DNA of 64,000 nucleotides, from assembly GCF_963675975.1 (NCBI RefSeq), contig NZ_OY780939.1:1116001-1180000 (forward strand), in the 5' to 3' direction. The notes under the pieces were generated by a model that was given only the letters and a program-made list of their open reading frames with translations, had not been told where the DNA came from and searched no databases. The position numbers and the translations under genes were made by a program. Shown here one piece after another: positions 17,744 through 27,837 of the stretch (the stretch's first letter is position 1; each line of letters begins with the position of its first letter). Origin of the DNA: Halarcobacter sp. GTDB lineage: Bacteria > Campylobacterota > Campylobacteria > Campylobacterales > Arcobacteraceae.

Positions 17744-20408
17744 TGTAAGAGTTTATGAGATAGCTGAAGAGGCAGGAGCTAGTAGTAATGAAGTAATTAC
17801 CAAAGCCAAAGATTTAGGGATTGAACTTAAATCACCTCAAAGTGCAGTTTCATTTGAAGATGCTGAAGAGATAGCAAACTATATAATGACTGGTAAAAGT
17901 AGTAAGTTAAAAAAGAAACCAGTAAAACCAAAAAAAGTAGTAGTAAAAAAACAGAGCAATGAAGAGCCTGCTAAAACAGAAGTTAAAGAAGAAAAACCTT
18001 CTGAAGAACCATCTATTAAAAAAACAGTAGATGAAGATACAAAAACTGAAGAAGTTTCTGAAAAAGAGACTGAAGTAAAAAAAGATAAACCAGTTAAAAG
18101 CGTAACTCCAAATAAGATTGTTCCAAAAAGAAGAGGTTTAAAAATTGTTAAGAAGAAAAAACCTAAAGAGGATATTTCTAAACCTATAAATAATGAAATT
18201 ACTACTGGTGACTCACAACCTAAAAAAGCTATGAAATCATTGAGTGAGATTTTAGGTGGAAATGAATCAGAAGATAAAAAAGTTGCACAACCTGCAGCAG
18301 CTTCAACACAAGCAAAAACACAAGTTAAGAAAAAAGAGAAAAAAAGACAACCTGCAAAATCTCATGACCATGGTAAAGTGATTGAGTTTGAAGCTGGGAA
18401 CTCAACAGAAGAGTTTAAATCTTCTAGTGATGAATCTTTACTTGGTGAAGAAGTTGTATTATTAGATATGGGTTTAAGTGATACTTCAAAACTTTTTGAA
18501 GACTCAAATAATAAGAATAATGATAAAAATAAAAATCAATCAAGAGCTTCAAAACCTGCTGCCTTTGGAAATAGACCACAAGGTTTAAAAAGAGGTAAAA
18601 GAAAGAAAAGAATTAAGCAAGTTAGAGAAGAGGTTACTATTACAGAAGTAACTATACCTGAGGACATCAGAGTATATGAATTCGCAGAAGCTTGTGGTAA
18701 GTCACCAGCAGAAGTTATTACTGTACTATTTGGTTTAGGTATGATGGTTACTAAAAATGACTTCTTGAAACAAGATGAGTTAGAGATTCTTGGTGAAGAA
18801 TTTGGTATTGAAGTAACAGTAAAAGATGCCCTTGAAGATGTTAACTATGTAGAAGATTATCAAGATGAAGAGATTGATAAATCAAACTTTGTAACTAGAC
18901 CTCCAGTGGTTACTATAATGGGACATGTTGACCATGGTAAAACTTCATTATTAGATAAAATTAGAAGTTCAAAAATTGCATCAGCAGAAGCTGGTGGAAT
19001 TACTCAACACATTTCAGCTTATACTATAAAACAAAATAATCAAAAAATTACTTTTGTTGATACTCCAGGTCACGCCGCGTTCTCTGCTATGAGAGCTAGA
19101 GGTGCAGATGTAACTGATATTGTAATTATTGTTGTAGCAGCTGATGATGGTGTAATGCCTCAAACTGAAGAGGTTATATCACATGCAAAAGCTTCAGGTT
19201 GTCCTATTATTGTTGCAGTAAACAAAATGGATAAAGAAACTGCAAACATGGATATGGTTAAAGCACAAATGGCTGAAAGAGAAATGACTCCTGTAGATTG
19301 GGGTGGAGATATTGAATTCATTGGTGTATCAGCACATACTGGAATGGGAATTGATGATTTATTAGAAAATATCTTACTTCAAGCAGAGATTTTAGAACTT
19401 GAAGCTGATCCTAAAGCAAAAGCAAAAGCATCTGTAGTTGAATCATCACTTGAAAAAGGTAGAGGACCAGTTGCAACTGTTATTGTACAAAATGGTACAT
19501 TAAGAGTTGGAGATAATATTGTTTGTGATACTACTTATGGTAGAGTTAAAGCAATTACTAATGATTTAGGTAAACCTGTAAAAGAATTAGGTTTATCTGA
19601 AACTGGTACAATCTTAGGATTAAATGATGTTCCAGCAGCTGGAGCTATTATGGTTGCACAAGATTCAGATAAAGAAGCAAGAGAGATTGCTACAACTAGA
19701 GCTGAACATGCAAGAGCAAAAGAGCTTTCTAAATCTACAAAAGTATCTTTAGAAGAGATGAGTGGATTAATCGCTGAAGGAAAAATCAAACAATTACCAG
19801 TAATTATTAAAACTGATGTTGCTGGTTCTCTTGAAGCTATTAAAGGTTCATTAGAAAAAATTCAAAATGAAGAAGTAAAAGTAAAAGTTGTACATGCAGC
19901 AGTTGGTGGTATTACTGAATCTGACTTAGTACTTGCAAGTGCAAGTGAGGGTTGTATTATCCTAGGATTTAATGTAAGACCTACTGGTTCTGTTAAAAAT
20001 AAAGCAAAAGCTGATGGTATTACTATTAATACATATTCAATCATTTATGACTTAATTGATGATGTTAAAGATGCATTATCTGGTATGATGAGTGCAGTAA
20101 TTAGAGAAGAAAATACTGGACAAGCAGAAGTAAGAGATACATTTGTTGTTCCTAAAGTGGGAACAGTTGCTGGATGTATCGTAAGTGATGGTAAAGTTGT
20201 AAGAGGTGGACATGCTAGAATTATTAGAGATGGTGTTGTAACATATACTGGTAAAATTTCATCTCTAAAAAGATTCAAAGATGACGTTAAAGAAGTTGCT
20301 AACGGTTATGAGTGTGGTATTATGTTTGAAAAATTCAATGATATTAAAGTTGGTGATTTCATTGAAACATTTATTCAAATTGAAGAGAAAGTTCATATTG
20401 ACGGCTAA
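17733..20408 (+). CDS. infB: Translation initiation factor IF-2
   Basis: 891 residues. A short N-terminal IF2-N domain (about 1-50) is followed by about 270 residues of lysine/glutamate-rich low-complexity sequence, a second IF2-N domain (about 310-365) and the GTPase core with G1 GHVDHGKT (397-404), G3 DTPGH, G4 NKMD and G5 SAHT. Domains II, III and IV that bind fMet-tRNA complete the protein. IF-2 places initiator tRNA on the 30S subunit and promotes 50S joining. It heads the ribosome-maturation unit infB-rbfA-rimP. Confidence 0.97.
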   Translation: MSDNVRVYEIAEEAGASSNEVITKAKDLGIELKSPQSAVSFEDAEEIANYIMTGKSSKLKKKPVKPKKVVVKKQSNEEPAKTEVKEEKPSEEPSIKKTVDEDTKTEEVSEKETEVKKDKPVKSVTPNKIVPKRRGLKIVKKKKPKEDISKPINNEITTGDSQPKKAMKSLSEILGGNESEDKKVAQPAAASTQAKTQVKKKEKKRQPAKSHDHGKVIEFEAGNSTEEFKSSSDESLLGEEVVLLDMGLSDTSKLFEDSNNKNNDKNKNQSRASKPAAFGNRPQGLKRGKRKKRIKQVREEVTITEVTIPEDIRVYEFAEACGKSPAEVITVLFGLGMMVTKNDFLKQDELEILGEEFGIEVTVKDALEDVNYVEDYQDEEIDKSNFVTRPPVVTIMGHVDHGKTSLLDKIRSSKIASAEAGGITQHISAYTIKQNNQKITFVDTPGHAAFSAMRARGADVTDIVIIVVAADDGVMPQTEEVISHAKASGCPIIVAVNKMDKETANMDMVKAQMAEREMTPVDWGGDIEFIGVSAHTGMGIDDLLENILLQAEILELEADPKAKAKASVVESSLEKGRGPVATVIVQNGTLRVGDNIVCDTTYGRVKAITNDLGKPVKELGLSETGTILGLNDVPAAGAIMVAQDSDKEAREIATTRAEHARAKELSKSTKVSLEEMSGLIAEGKIKQLPVIIKTDVAGSLEAIKGSLEKIQNEEVKVKVVHAAVGGITESDLVLASASEGCIILGFNVRPTGSVKNKAKADGITINTYSIIYDLIDDVKDALSGMMSAVIREENTGQAEVRDTFVVPKVGTVAGCIVSDGKVVRGGHARIIRDGVVTYTGKISSLKRFKDDVKEVANGYECGIMFEKFNDIKVGDFIETFIQIEEKVHIDG

Positions 20409-20419
20409 AAGAGTTTATC

Positions 20420-20773
20420 TTGAAAAGTATTAATCTACAAAGAACGGAATCACTCCTAATGGAGTTGGTTCCAGAAGCATTATCAACACTTAGTGACGAA
20501 AGAATTCGTTCATTACCTATTACAGGTGTTAATTGTAAAAATGGTAAATATGATGCAACAGTATATTTTGACGGTAGTGATTTTAGTGATAAAGAGATAC
20601 CAGGGATAATATCTGCATTAACAAAAGCAAACGGTAGAATTAAATCATATGTATTAAGCTCTACAGGTTGGTATAAATGTCCAACATTTAAGTTTGTAAA
20701 CGATAAATCATTAGAATCATCAAAAAGTATAGAAGATCTATTTAGACAAATTGAAAAAGAGAAGAAATCATGA
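20420..20773 (+). CDS. rbfA: Ribosome-binding factor A
   Basis: 117 residues starting with TTG at 20420 eleven bases after infB. The KH-like fold is suggested by the N-terminal helix ([18 protein letters not shown]), the [12 protein letters not shown] strand region and DATVYFDGS. RbfA assists late maturation of the 30S subunit, especially 16S 5' end processing. Order infB-rbfA-rimP and the 4-base overlap with the next gene support the call even though the sequence is divergent. Confidence 0.85.
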   Translation: MKSINLQRTESLLMELVPEALSTLSDERIRSLPITGVNCKNGKYDATVYFDGSDFSDKEIPGIISALTKANGRIKSYVLSSTGWYKCPTFKFVNDKSLESSKSIEDLFRQIEKEKKS

Positions 20774-21198
20774 ATTTAGAAGAATCAATTGAGATAGCTG
20801 TAAAGGGATGTGGTGCAGAACTTTATGATATAGTTTCTTTAAAAGAAAATGATAGTAATATCTTTAGAATATATGTAACACAACAAGGTGGAATATCTTT
20901 AGACAAGTGTGCTGAAATCTCTAGAATGATTTCTCCAATTTTAGATATTGAAGAACCTATGCAAGGTAAATATAATCTTGAAGTAAGTTCACCGGGTATT
21001 GAAAGAAAACTAAAAAAACCACAACATTATAAATCATCTGTTGGTGAAAAAATAAAATTAAAAGATTTTGAAAAAAATATTATCAAAGGTGAGATTATTG
21101 CTGCTGATGATAATGAAGTAAAAATTAAAACTGAACATGGTGAAGAGATTATAACATATGATGAAATATCAAGTGCTTCAACATATTTTGAATGGTAA
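20770..21198 (+). CDS. rimP: Ribosome maturation factor RimP
   Basis: 142 residues, with an ATGA overlap with rbfA. The protein has the RimP hallmarks: N-terminal [16 protein letters not shown], then [18 protein letters not shown] and the conserved [16 protein letters not shown] segment (about 75-90), followed by a small beta-barrel C-terminal domain. RimP is needed for 30S assembly. Conventional length and context. Confidence 0.95.
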   Translation: MNLEESIEIAVKGCGAELYDIVSLKENDSNIFRIYVTQQGGISLDKCAEISRMISPILDIEEPMQGKYNLEVSSPGIERKLKKPQHYKSSVGEKIKLKDFEKNIIKGEIIAADDNEVKIKTEHGEEIITYDEISSASTYFEW

Positions 21199-21211
21199 TA
21201 TAGGCTAAAAA

Positions 21212-21838
21212 ATGAGTTTAGAAAGCTCTTTAACATTTTTTCTAGCAATATTAATATTTGGAATAACTCCTGGGCCTGGTGTATTTGCTCTTCTTGCAAG
21301 AGGTATGACACTTGGTGCTAAACAATGTATCCCTTTAGCTTTAGGTATGACAATAAGTGATGTAATTTATTTAATTTTTGCATGCTTAGGATTAGCTACT
21401 ATTGCACATAATTATGCTTTTTTATTTGAAGCAATTAGAATTTTTGGTGCAGTTTATCTATTTTATCTTGGGTATAAAATGTTTACAGCACCAATAGAGA
21501 TTGAAGAACCTCAAAAAAAAGAGAAGCTAAAAAAAGATTTTATTTTAGCTTTTGTACAGGGATTCCTTATTTCTGCTTCAAATCCAAAAGTTATACTTTT
21601 TTATATAGCTTTTCTACCAACATTTTTAGATATAAAATCATTGAGTGCAAATGATATTATTTGGGTATCTTTTTTAACAATTGTTGCTTTAATGATAGGA
21701 TTAATGTTTGTTTCAATCTTGGCAAATAAAGCTAAACAACTATTAAAATCAAAAAAATCACTAAAAAGATTAAATTATTCAGCTGGATCTATTATGATAG
21801 CAGCAGGTAGTTTTCTTTTATTTAATAAGCAGTCATAA
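21212..21838 (+). CDS. LysE/RhtB family amino acid exporter
   Basis: 208 residues with about six membrane spans and the LysE/RhtB start FGITPGPGVFALLARGMTLG, followed by QGFLISASNPKVILFYIAFLP, the conserved family motif. Members export amino acids or derivatives such as homoserine, threonine or lysine; the substrate cannot be told here. It starts 13 bases after rimP, and its stop shares a base with the ribD start (TAATG). Confidence 0.9.
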   Translation: MSLESSLTFFLAILIFGITPGPGVFALLARGMTLGAKQCIPLALGMTISDVIYLIFACLGLATIAHNYAFLFEAIRIFGAVYLFYLGYKMFTAPIEIEEPQKKEKLKKDFILAFVQGFLISASNPKVILFYIAFLPTFLDIKSLSANDIIWVSFLTIVALMIGLMFVSILANKAKQLLKSKKSLKRLNYSAGSIMIAAGSFLLFNKQS

Positions 21839-22851
21839 TGAAAATTGATGATAGCTTTTATATGAAGCTAGCTATAGATGAAGCTTGGAAGTATCAATTA
21901 TTAACATATCCTAATCCTGCTGTTGGTTGTGTAGTTGTAAAAAATGGTGAAATACTATCAATTGAAGCACATAAAGAGGCAGGACATGCCCATGCTGAAG
22001 TAAATGCTTTAAAAGCTGCTTATTTGAAAAAATATCCTAATGACTTAATTAAAATGAAAAAAACAAGTCATGATATTCATGAATATTTGATTAAAAATCA
22101 TAATGGATTTTTTGTGGATTGTGAAGTTTATGTTACATTAGAACCATGTAATCATATTGGAAAAACACCTGCTTGTGCAATTTTGTTAAAAGAATTGAAA
22201 CCTAAAAGAGTTATTATAGCTCATAAAGATATTAATAAAGAGGCAAGTGGGGGTATAGACACCCTAAAAGAAGAAAATATAGATGTTACCCTTGGTTGTA
22301 TGGAAAAAGAGGCTTATGAGCTTTTATATCCATTTATAAAATGGAATAGTGGTTCTTTTATATTTTTTAAAATGGCTATGACTCTAAATGGCTGTATAGA
22401 TGGCAAAATTTCATCAAATCAAACACTTGCCTTTACTCATACATTAAGAGATAAAATCGATTTAATGTTAATAGGTGGAAATACTGTAAGAGTAGACAAA
22501 CCAACATTAGATGCTAGATATATAGTTGGACGCGCACCAAATATATTTATATACTCAAAAAACAAAGTATTTGATAATAATATACCATTATTTAAAGTAC
22601 CTAATAGAGAGGTAATAATAAGTGATGATTTATTCAAACTATTAGATTATAAGTTTATTATGGTAGAAGGTACTTATACTTTAATGGAAACATTAAAAGA
22701 GAGAATTGATTATATTATATTACTAATAAGTCCTAAAATTAGAAAAGGACTTAATGCTTTAAATGAAATAGACCAAGACTTCGAAATTATACATGAAAAT
22801 AAATTAGGTAAAGAAAAAATAGTTTATTTAAAAAGAAAAAAAGTTAATTAA
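21838..22851 (+). CDS. ribD: Bifunctional riboflavin biosynthesis deaminase/reductase
   Basis: 337 residues. The N-terminal deaminase domain has NPAVGCVVV, the zinc motif HAEVNAL and PCNHIGKTPAC; the C-terminal reductase domain has MAMTLNGCIDGKI and a GGNTVRVDKPTLDAR stretch. RibD performs the second and third steps of riboflavin synthesis from GTP. The spacer between the two zinc segments (about 60-95) is longer than usual (a KKTSHDIHEYL insert). It is the last gene of the plus-strand run and overlaps the exporter gene by one base. Confidence 0.93.
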   Translation: MKIDDSFYMKLAIDEAWKYQLLTYPNPAVGCVVVKNGEILSIEAHKEAGHAHAEVNALKAAYLKKYPNDLIKMKKTSHDIHEYLIKNHNGFFVDCEVYVTLEPCNHIGKTPACAILLKELKPKRVIIAHKDINKEASGGIDTLKEENIDVTLGCMEKEAYELLYPFIKWNSGSFIFFKMAMTLNGCIDGKISSNQTLAFTHTLRDKIDLMLIGGNTVRVDKPTLDARYIVGRAPNIFIYSKNKVFDNNIPLFKVPNREVIISDDLFKLLDYKFIMVEGTYTLMETLKERIDYIILLISPKIRKGLNALNEIDQDFEIIHENKLGKEKIVYLKRKKVN

Positions 22852-22909
22852 ATTACTATTTTAAAAGGTTAAGATTTATTGGGGAAATCAAGATAGAGGT
22901 TTTTTTGAC

Positions 22910-22985
22910 AAAGGAACTGACTGTAGTCAGTGACTGAGGAAAAGAAAGCTATATCGCAGTATTTCCACGATAAAGCTTATCCTTT
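22910..22985 (+). ncRNA. Candidate structured RNA or terminator element between ribD and efp
   Basis: Complementary arms make a compact three-way junction of 76 bases. The closing stem is AAAGGA (22910-22915) with TCCTTT (22980-22985). Hairpin 1 is ACTGAC/GTCAGT (22916-22921/22926-22931). Hairpin 2 has two five-pair arms separated by an A-A mismatch (22946-22956/22968-22978). GGA at 22938-22940 can also pair with TCC at 22980-22982, so alternative folds exist. On the plus strand it ends in TTTTTATTTT. It may be a terminator for the ribD unit, a small RNA or a regulator; it matches no family I recognise. Confidence 0.5.
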
Positions 22986-23549
22986 TTATTTTACTTTTTC
23001 TAGGTATTCACCAGTTTTAGTATCAACTTTAATAACATCGTCTTCAACTAAGTGAAATGGAATTTGAACAACAGCTCCAGATTCTAAAGTAGCTGGTTTT
23101 TTACCACCTTGAGAATCACCTTTAAAGTTTGGTGGAGTTTCAACAATTTTAAGTTCAACTACTGCTGGTGGCTCAACTGTAATTGCATTACCATTGAAGA
23201 ACATCATATCAACATTCATTCCATCAATAATCCATTTTTCAGCATCACCAACTTGATCATATGTTAAACCAATTTGTTCATAAGATACATTATCCATGAA
23301 TTGTAACATTTCACCATCATCATATAGATATTGCATAGTTTTTTGTTGTAAATCTGGAGTAGAACATTTGTCACCCGCATGGAAAGTTTTCTCAATAACT
23401 TTTCCATTTAGGAATGATTTGATTTTACATCTAACAAATGCAGCACCTTTACCAGGTTTAACATGTTGGTATTCAGTGATTTTATATGGAATACCATCAA
23501 TCTCTATCTTTAGACCTTTTTTTAATTCATTCATTGAAATATTAGCCAT
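22986..23549 (-). CDS. efp: Elongation factor P
   Basis: 187 residues, the standard length. Domain I carries the loop [12 protein letters not shown] with Lys34 at the tip, the residue modified in many bacteria to reach the peptidyl transferase centre. Domain III ends in [16 protein letters not shown] relieves ribosomes stalled at polyproline stretches. It is the last gene of the serA-efp pair, 12 bases after serA with a GGAG ribosome binding site. No modification enzyme gene is seen in this window. Confidence 0.97.
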   Translation of the reverse strand: MANISMNELKKGLKIEIDGIPYKITEYQHVKPGKGAAFVRCKIKSFLNGKVIEKTFHAGDKCSTPDLQQKTMQYLYDDGEMLQFMDNVSYEQIGLTYDQVGDAEKWIIDGMNVDMMFFNGNAITVEPPAVVELKIVETPPNFKGDSQGGKKPATLESGAVVQIPFHLVEDDVIKVDTKTGEYLEKVK

Positions 23550-23561
23550 TTCAAATTCTCC

Positions 23562-25148
23562 TTAAATCTCTGCGTAAGAAACTGCAATTGCAGCTTCAAT
23601 ATCGCTAATTTCTTTTAATGTATCACTTTTAATTGTATCATCAACTAAGATAATCGCTAAAGCATCATTGTTTTTTCCACGAGCAAGTCTAAAGTCAGAG
23701 ATGTTTATTCCTCTGTCACCTAGAAGTTTACCAACTGTACCAATTACACCTGGAACATCGTTGTTTCTCATCATAATCATTTTACCTTTTGGCTCAATGT
23801 CAAAATCAAAACCATCTAAGTCAACAATTCTTTGTACATTATCATCAAATACAGTACCAGAGATTACATTAACTCTTTTTTCTGTAGTGATCTTAATAGT
23901 AACTTTATTGCTATAACCAACTGTGTGTTTGATTTCAGAAGTATCAAAAGTTATACCTTTTTCTTCTGCTAAGAATTTTGCATTTACGTAGTTAACTTCA
24001 TCACCAGCTGCTACACTTAATGCTCCAACAGTGGCAAAAGTAGTTAATGAGTCTAAATATTCAGTTATATCACCTTGAGCACATACAGAGATAGATCTAA
24101 TAGGAGATTTATCTAATTGTGCAGAAAGGAATGCAATTTTTTGCGTTAATTCTATATATGGTTTTACAAAAGAAGGAATTTTTGTTTCATCAATAGGTAG
24201 ATTTAATGCATTTGGATAAGAGATACCTCTTGCTGATTCAATTGCATTTTCTGCAGCTTGAACAGCGATTTTTTTCTGAGATTCTTTTGTATTTGCTCCT
24301 AAGTGAGCTGTTACAGTTATGTTTGGTAAATCTAATAGTTTATTATCAGTTGCAGGCTCTTTTTTGAAAACATCAATACCAGCCATTGCAATTTTTCCAG
24401 ATTTTAGATTGTTATATAGTGCATCTTCATTGTATAAACCACCTCTTGCGCAGTTTATTAAAATCACACCATCTTTCATCTTTGCAATCTCTTCTTCACC
24501 AATCATATCGATAGTCTCTTTATTTTTTGGTGTATGAATAGTAATTATATCACAAGATAAAATATCATCAAAATTAGTTGTATAAGAAATTCCTAAATCT
24601 GTAGCTTTAGTAGATGGAATATATGGGTCATATGCCACTACATCCATCTCAAAACTTTTTGCTCTTAATCCAACTCTATGACCAATATTACCAAATCCAA
24701 TAATACCTAGTTTTTTACCATATAGTTCATTACCATACCAGTCTTCTCTTTTCCAGATTCTATCATTTTTAAGTTGGTTATGAGCATAAGGAAATTTTCT
24801 CATACAAGAGAGCATGTGAGCCATAGTTAATTCAACAGCTGCAATAGTATTTGCAGTTGGAACATTCATAGCAATTATACCTCTTTTACTACAACCTTCC
24901 ATATCAACATTATCATAACCAACACCAGCTCTGATAATTGCTTTTAGATTTGTTGCAGCAGTTAAAAACTTCTCATCTACATCTGTTGAAGATCTAGTAA
25001 TAGCAACATCAGCATCTTTAATAACATCTAATAAAGCTACTTTATCGATGTCAGCTGCATATACATAGTTTACATCTTCAGTATTTTGTAAAATATTTAA
25101 TCCATCTTCATGAATGTGGTCACAAACAACAATTGTATGTTTACTCAT
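23562..25148 (-). CDS. serA: D-3-phosphoglycerate dehydrogenase
   Basis: 528 residues, the long type. Substrate-binding and NAD-binding domains include ITRSSTDVDE, the Rossmann loop GIIGFGNIGHRVG (about 148-160) and the catalytic NCARGG and TAHLGANT segments. An intervening domain (about 320-450) and a C-terminal ACT domain (NNDVPGVIGTVGKLL) follow, the latter suggesting serine feedback. SerA opens serine synthesis from 3-phosphoglycerate. It lies 19 bases after rpsA on the same strand. Confidence 0.97.
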   Translation of the reverse strand: MSKHTIVVCDHIHEDGLNILQNTEDVNYVYAADIDKVALLDVIKDADVAITRSSTDVDEKFLTAATNLKAIIRAGVGYDNVDMEGCSKRGIIAMNVPTANTIAAVELTMAHMLSCMRKFPYAHNQLKNDRIWKREDWYGNELYGKKLGIIGFGNIGHRVGLRAKSFEMDVVAYDPYIPSTKATDLGISYTTNFDDILSCDIITIHTPKNKETIDMIGEEEIAKMKDGVILINCARGGLYNEDALYNNLKSGKIAMAGIDVFKKEPATDNKLLDLPNITVTAHLGANTKESQKKIAVQAAENAIESARGISYPNALNLPIDETKIPSFVKPYIELTQKIAFLSAQLDKSPIRSISVCAQGDITEYLDSLTTFATVGALSVAAGDEVNYVNAKFLAEEKGITFDTSEIKHTVGYSNKVTIKITTEKRVNVISGTVFDDNVQRIVDLDGFDFDIEPKGKMIMMRNNDVPGVIGTVGKLLGDRGINISDFRLARGKNNDALAIILVDDTIKSDTLKEISDIEAAIAVSYAEI

Positions 25149-25167
25149 TTTTTCTTAATCCTTAAAA

Positions 25168-26820
25168 TTATTTCATTTGGTCTTTTAAAAGATCACCTAA
25201 AGTCATTGAAGTGTCATCATTAACAGCTTTTAAAACTTCTCTTTCTTGTTGTTGCTCTAATCTTTTTACTGATAATCTAACTCTATTCTTTTTAGTATCA
25301 ATATTGATAACTACAGCTTCAAGCTCATCTCCAATATTTACCTCTTCAGCATTTAATGGACCAAAGTCTTCATTTCTAATTAAACCATCTAAATTGTCAT
25401 CTAATTTGATGAAGATTCCGAAATCTTTTTTATCTTTAACAGGTCCTTTTACAATGTCACCCATTTTGTGTTCATTTTGGAAACTTTTTGCTGGAGAGTC
25501 AGAAATCTCTTTAACTGATAAAGAGATATTTTCTTTTTCTCTATCAATTTTAATAATTTTAACTTCAACTTCATCACCTTTTTTATAAAGTGATTTACAT
25601 TTTGCATTTGATTCCCATGAAGCTTCTTCATTGTGTAATAAACCATCAACATCACCAATTGTTACGAATGCACCAAAATCTGTAAGTGTTGCAACTTTTC
25701 CTTTAACAACATCACCAACTTTGTTTTCTTTCATAAATTTAGCAAATGGCTTTTCTTGTAAGTTTTTAAGAGATACTCTTAATCTTTTTTTGTTTATATC
25801 TAATTCAATAACTTCAACATTAATCTCTTCACCTAATGTTAATAAATCTTTTGGATTTTTAAGATTTTTATTCCATGAAATTTCAGAGATATGTAATAAA
25901 CCTTCAATATCATTTCCTAAATCAACAAATGCACCATAAGATTCAAAGTTAGAAACAGTTACAGTGATTGTATCTCCAACTTCTAATTCATCTTTAATCT
26001 CTTCCCATGGATTAGCAAGAGCAGCTTTAATTGATAAAGATAAGTGTTGTTTAGTTTTGTCGTAAGATAATACTACAACAGAAACTTCATCACCTTCATT
26101 ATAGTAGTTCGCAGGGTTAACTGGCCCTTTGTAAGAGATTTCATTGTAGTTTACTAAACCATCAATTCCACCTAAATCAATAAACATACCATAAGATGTG
26201 ATTTTTTTAACGATACCATTTACTGGCTCATTTTTTTCTAAGATTTCATTTACTTTTGAATCTTTTTGTAATTTAGATTCTTCAATAAGTTTTTTTCTTG
26301 AAACTATGATTGAGTTTTGTGCAGAGTTTACTTTTAAAACTTTTGCTTTTACTTTTTTACCAACAGCGCCATGAGATTTTAAGTAAGATTGAGCCATAGG
26401 CATAAAATATTCTAATCCACTATCATCTTCAATAATAAAACCACCTCTGTTTTTTACAGAAATAATTTTACCTTCAATTGTAATGTCTTCAACATTCTCA
26501 CCGTGCTCTTTTACAAATGCATCAAATTTTTCTTTTTGAAGTACTTTTTTGTAAGAGATAGAAGGTCTTTCACCTTTGTTACCCATTAGCATAACAGGGA
26601 TTGTATCTCCTGCTTTGAATTGAACTTCACCACCGATTGTTATTTCAGAGATGTTAAGTTTTCCTTCAATCTTTTGACCAACGTCAACAAGTACACTATC
26701 ACCAGTAATTTCTACAATTACACCATCAACTACAGAGTTATTTTCAGCATTCTCAAAAGACTCTTCTAGCATTTGAGCAAAATCAAAGTCTTCACCTAGT
26801 TCTATATCATCGATACCCAT
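25168..26820 (-). CDS. rpsA: 30S ribosomal protein S1
   Basis: 550 residues made of about six S1 (OB-fold) repeats. Recurrent elements include KVNSAQNSIIVSRK, GMFIDLGGIDGLV, GAFVDLGNDIEGLLHISEISW and FGAFVTIGDVDGLLHNEE. S1 binds mRNA leaders on the 30S subunit and helps initiation on structured messages. A TATAAT (26868-26863, minus) lies about 43 bases upstream. It is followed closely by serA and efp. Slightly shorter than the E. coli protein but usual for this phylum. Confidence 0.96.
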   Translation of the reverse strand: MGIDDIELGEDFDFAQMLEESFENAENNSVVDGVIVEITGDSVLVDVGQKIEGKLNISEITIGGEVQFKAGDTIPVMLMGNKGERPSISYKKVLQKEKFDAFVKEHGENVEDITIEGKIISVKNRGGFIIEDDSGLEYFMPMAQSYLKSHGAVGKKVKAKVLKVNSAQNSIIVSRKKLIEESKLQKDSKVNEILEKNEPVNGIVKKITSYGMFIDLGGIDGLVNYNEISYKGPVNPANYYNEGDEVSVVVLSYDKTKQHLSLSIKAALANPWEEIKDELEVGDTITVTVSNFESYGAFVDLGNDIEGLLHISEISWNKNLKNPKDLLTLGEEINVEVIELDINKKRLRVSLKNLQEKPFAKFMKENKVGDVVKGKVATLTDFGAFVTIGDVDGLLHNEEASWESNAKCKSLYKKGDEVEVKIIKIDREKENISLSVKEISDSPAKSFQNEHKMGDIVKGPVKDKKDFGIFIKLDDNLDGLIRNEDFGPLNAEEVNIGDELEAVVINIDTKKNRVRLSVKRLEQQQEREVLKAVNDDTSMTLGDLLKDQMK

Positions 26821-26862
26821 TTTATTCCTTCGTATTAACCGTTTTTTTATTAAATGGTGATG

Positions 26863-26868
26863 ATTATA
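26863..26868 (-). promoter_or_regulatory. Probable -10 box for rpsA
   Basis: TATAAT on the minus strand in the ispH-rpsA gap, 43 bases before the rpsA ATG; AAGGAA just before the ATG is the ribosome binding site. No clear -35 box, as is common in this phylum. Confidence 0.55.
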
Positions 26869-26894
26869 TCGAAAGTTTACTTAAAGTAGAAAGT

Positions 26895-27728
26895 TTATAA
26901 TTCTTCTATACTTTCTACTACTTGTTGAATAATCCAATCAGGAGTTGATGCACCGGCTGTTATACCGCATAGTTTCTTGTTTTCAAACCATTTAGATTCT
27001 ATCTCTTTAACATTTTCAATTAAATAAGAATTTTCACAATTTTCAAGACAAATTGAATGAAGTTGTTTTGTATTTGAAGAGTTTTTTCCACCAATTACAA
27101 CCATAACATCAACCTCTTTTGATAGTTCTCTAGCGGCATCTTGATTCTCAAATGTGGCATCACAAATTGTATTAAATACTCTTACTTCTTTATTTTTTAA
27201 AATAAGTTCATTTACAATCTCTAAGTAAATCTCTTTTTTTCTTGTTGTTTGAGCAACTGTAGCAATTTTGTCATATTTAAATTTTATATCTTTTAGTTCC
27301 TCTTTTGTTAAAACCACATGAACATCACCTTCATCTTTTCCATAAGATTTTACACCTTTTACTTCAGGGTGATTTTCATCTCCAAAGATAAGAATTGAGT
27401 AGTTTTCTTCAGACATTTTTTTAACATTTTGTTGAGGAGTTGTAACAAAAGGACAAGTTGCATTTATAACTTTTTCACTTCTTTTTTTCAATTCTTTTAA
27501 GTCATTTTTTGGAATACCATGGGTTCTAATAATAACTGTATCATTAGGTTTTACATCAGAAAGATTTTCATATAAACCTACATTATAGTCATTTTTTAAT
27601 CTATCTATTTCATTTTGATTATGAATTAATGGTCCCATAGTTGCAGAGTTTTCATAACCTTCTGCAATTTTAATTGCTCTTTTTACTCCAAAGCAAAAGC
27701 CATAGCTAGAAGCTAATTTTACTTTCAT
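26895..27728 (-). CDS. ispH: 4-hydroxy-3-methylbut-2-enyl diphosphate reductase
   Basis: 277 residues. The three cysteines that bind the Fe-S cluster are visible in GFCFGVKRA (Cys12), INATCPFVT and NTICDATFEN; the TTRKKE and GASTPDW motifs are also present. IspH makes isopentenyl and dimethylallyl diphosphate at the end of the MEP pathway. The start follows AAGGATAAAG. In the gap before it (27745-27758) CCCAATTTATTGGG forms a short perfect palindrome, possibly a weak hairpin. Gene order aroA-ispH-rpsA is shared with Campylobacter. Confidence 0.97.
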   Translation of the reverse strand: MKVKLASSYGFCFGVKRAIKIAEGYENSATMGPLIHNQNEIDRLKNDYNVGLYENLSDVKPNDTVIIRTHGIPKNDLKELKKRSEKVINATCPFVTTPQQNVKKMSEENYSILIFGDENHPEVKGVKSYGKDEGDVHVVLTKEELKDIKFKYDKIATVAQTTRKKEIYLEIVNELILKNKEVRVFNTICDATFENQDAARELSKEVDVMVVIGGKNSSNTKQLHSICLENCENSYLIENVKEIESKWFENKKLCGITAGASTPDWIIQQVVESIEEL

Positions 27729-27837
27729 TCTTTATCCTTAAGTAGTCCCAATTTATTGGGTATATATATTTTTACTTTTTTAAAAATCTGATTTTATTTA
27801 AAGAAGTAAATTTAAAAATAAATAATATAGATTACTT

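Noticed and set aside
17880-18650. Repeat-rich lysine/glutamate stretch as a separate element
   Set aside because: It is the variable low-complexity linker of IF-2, normal for the family.
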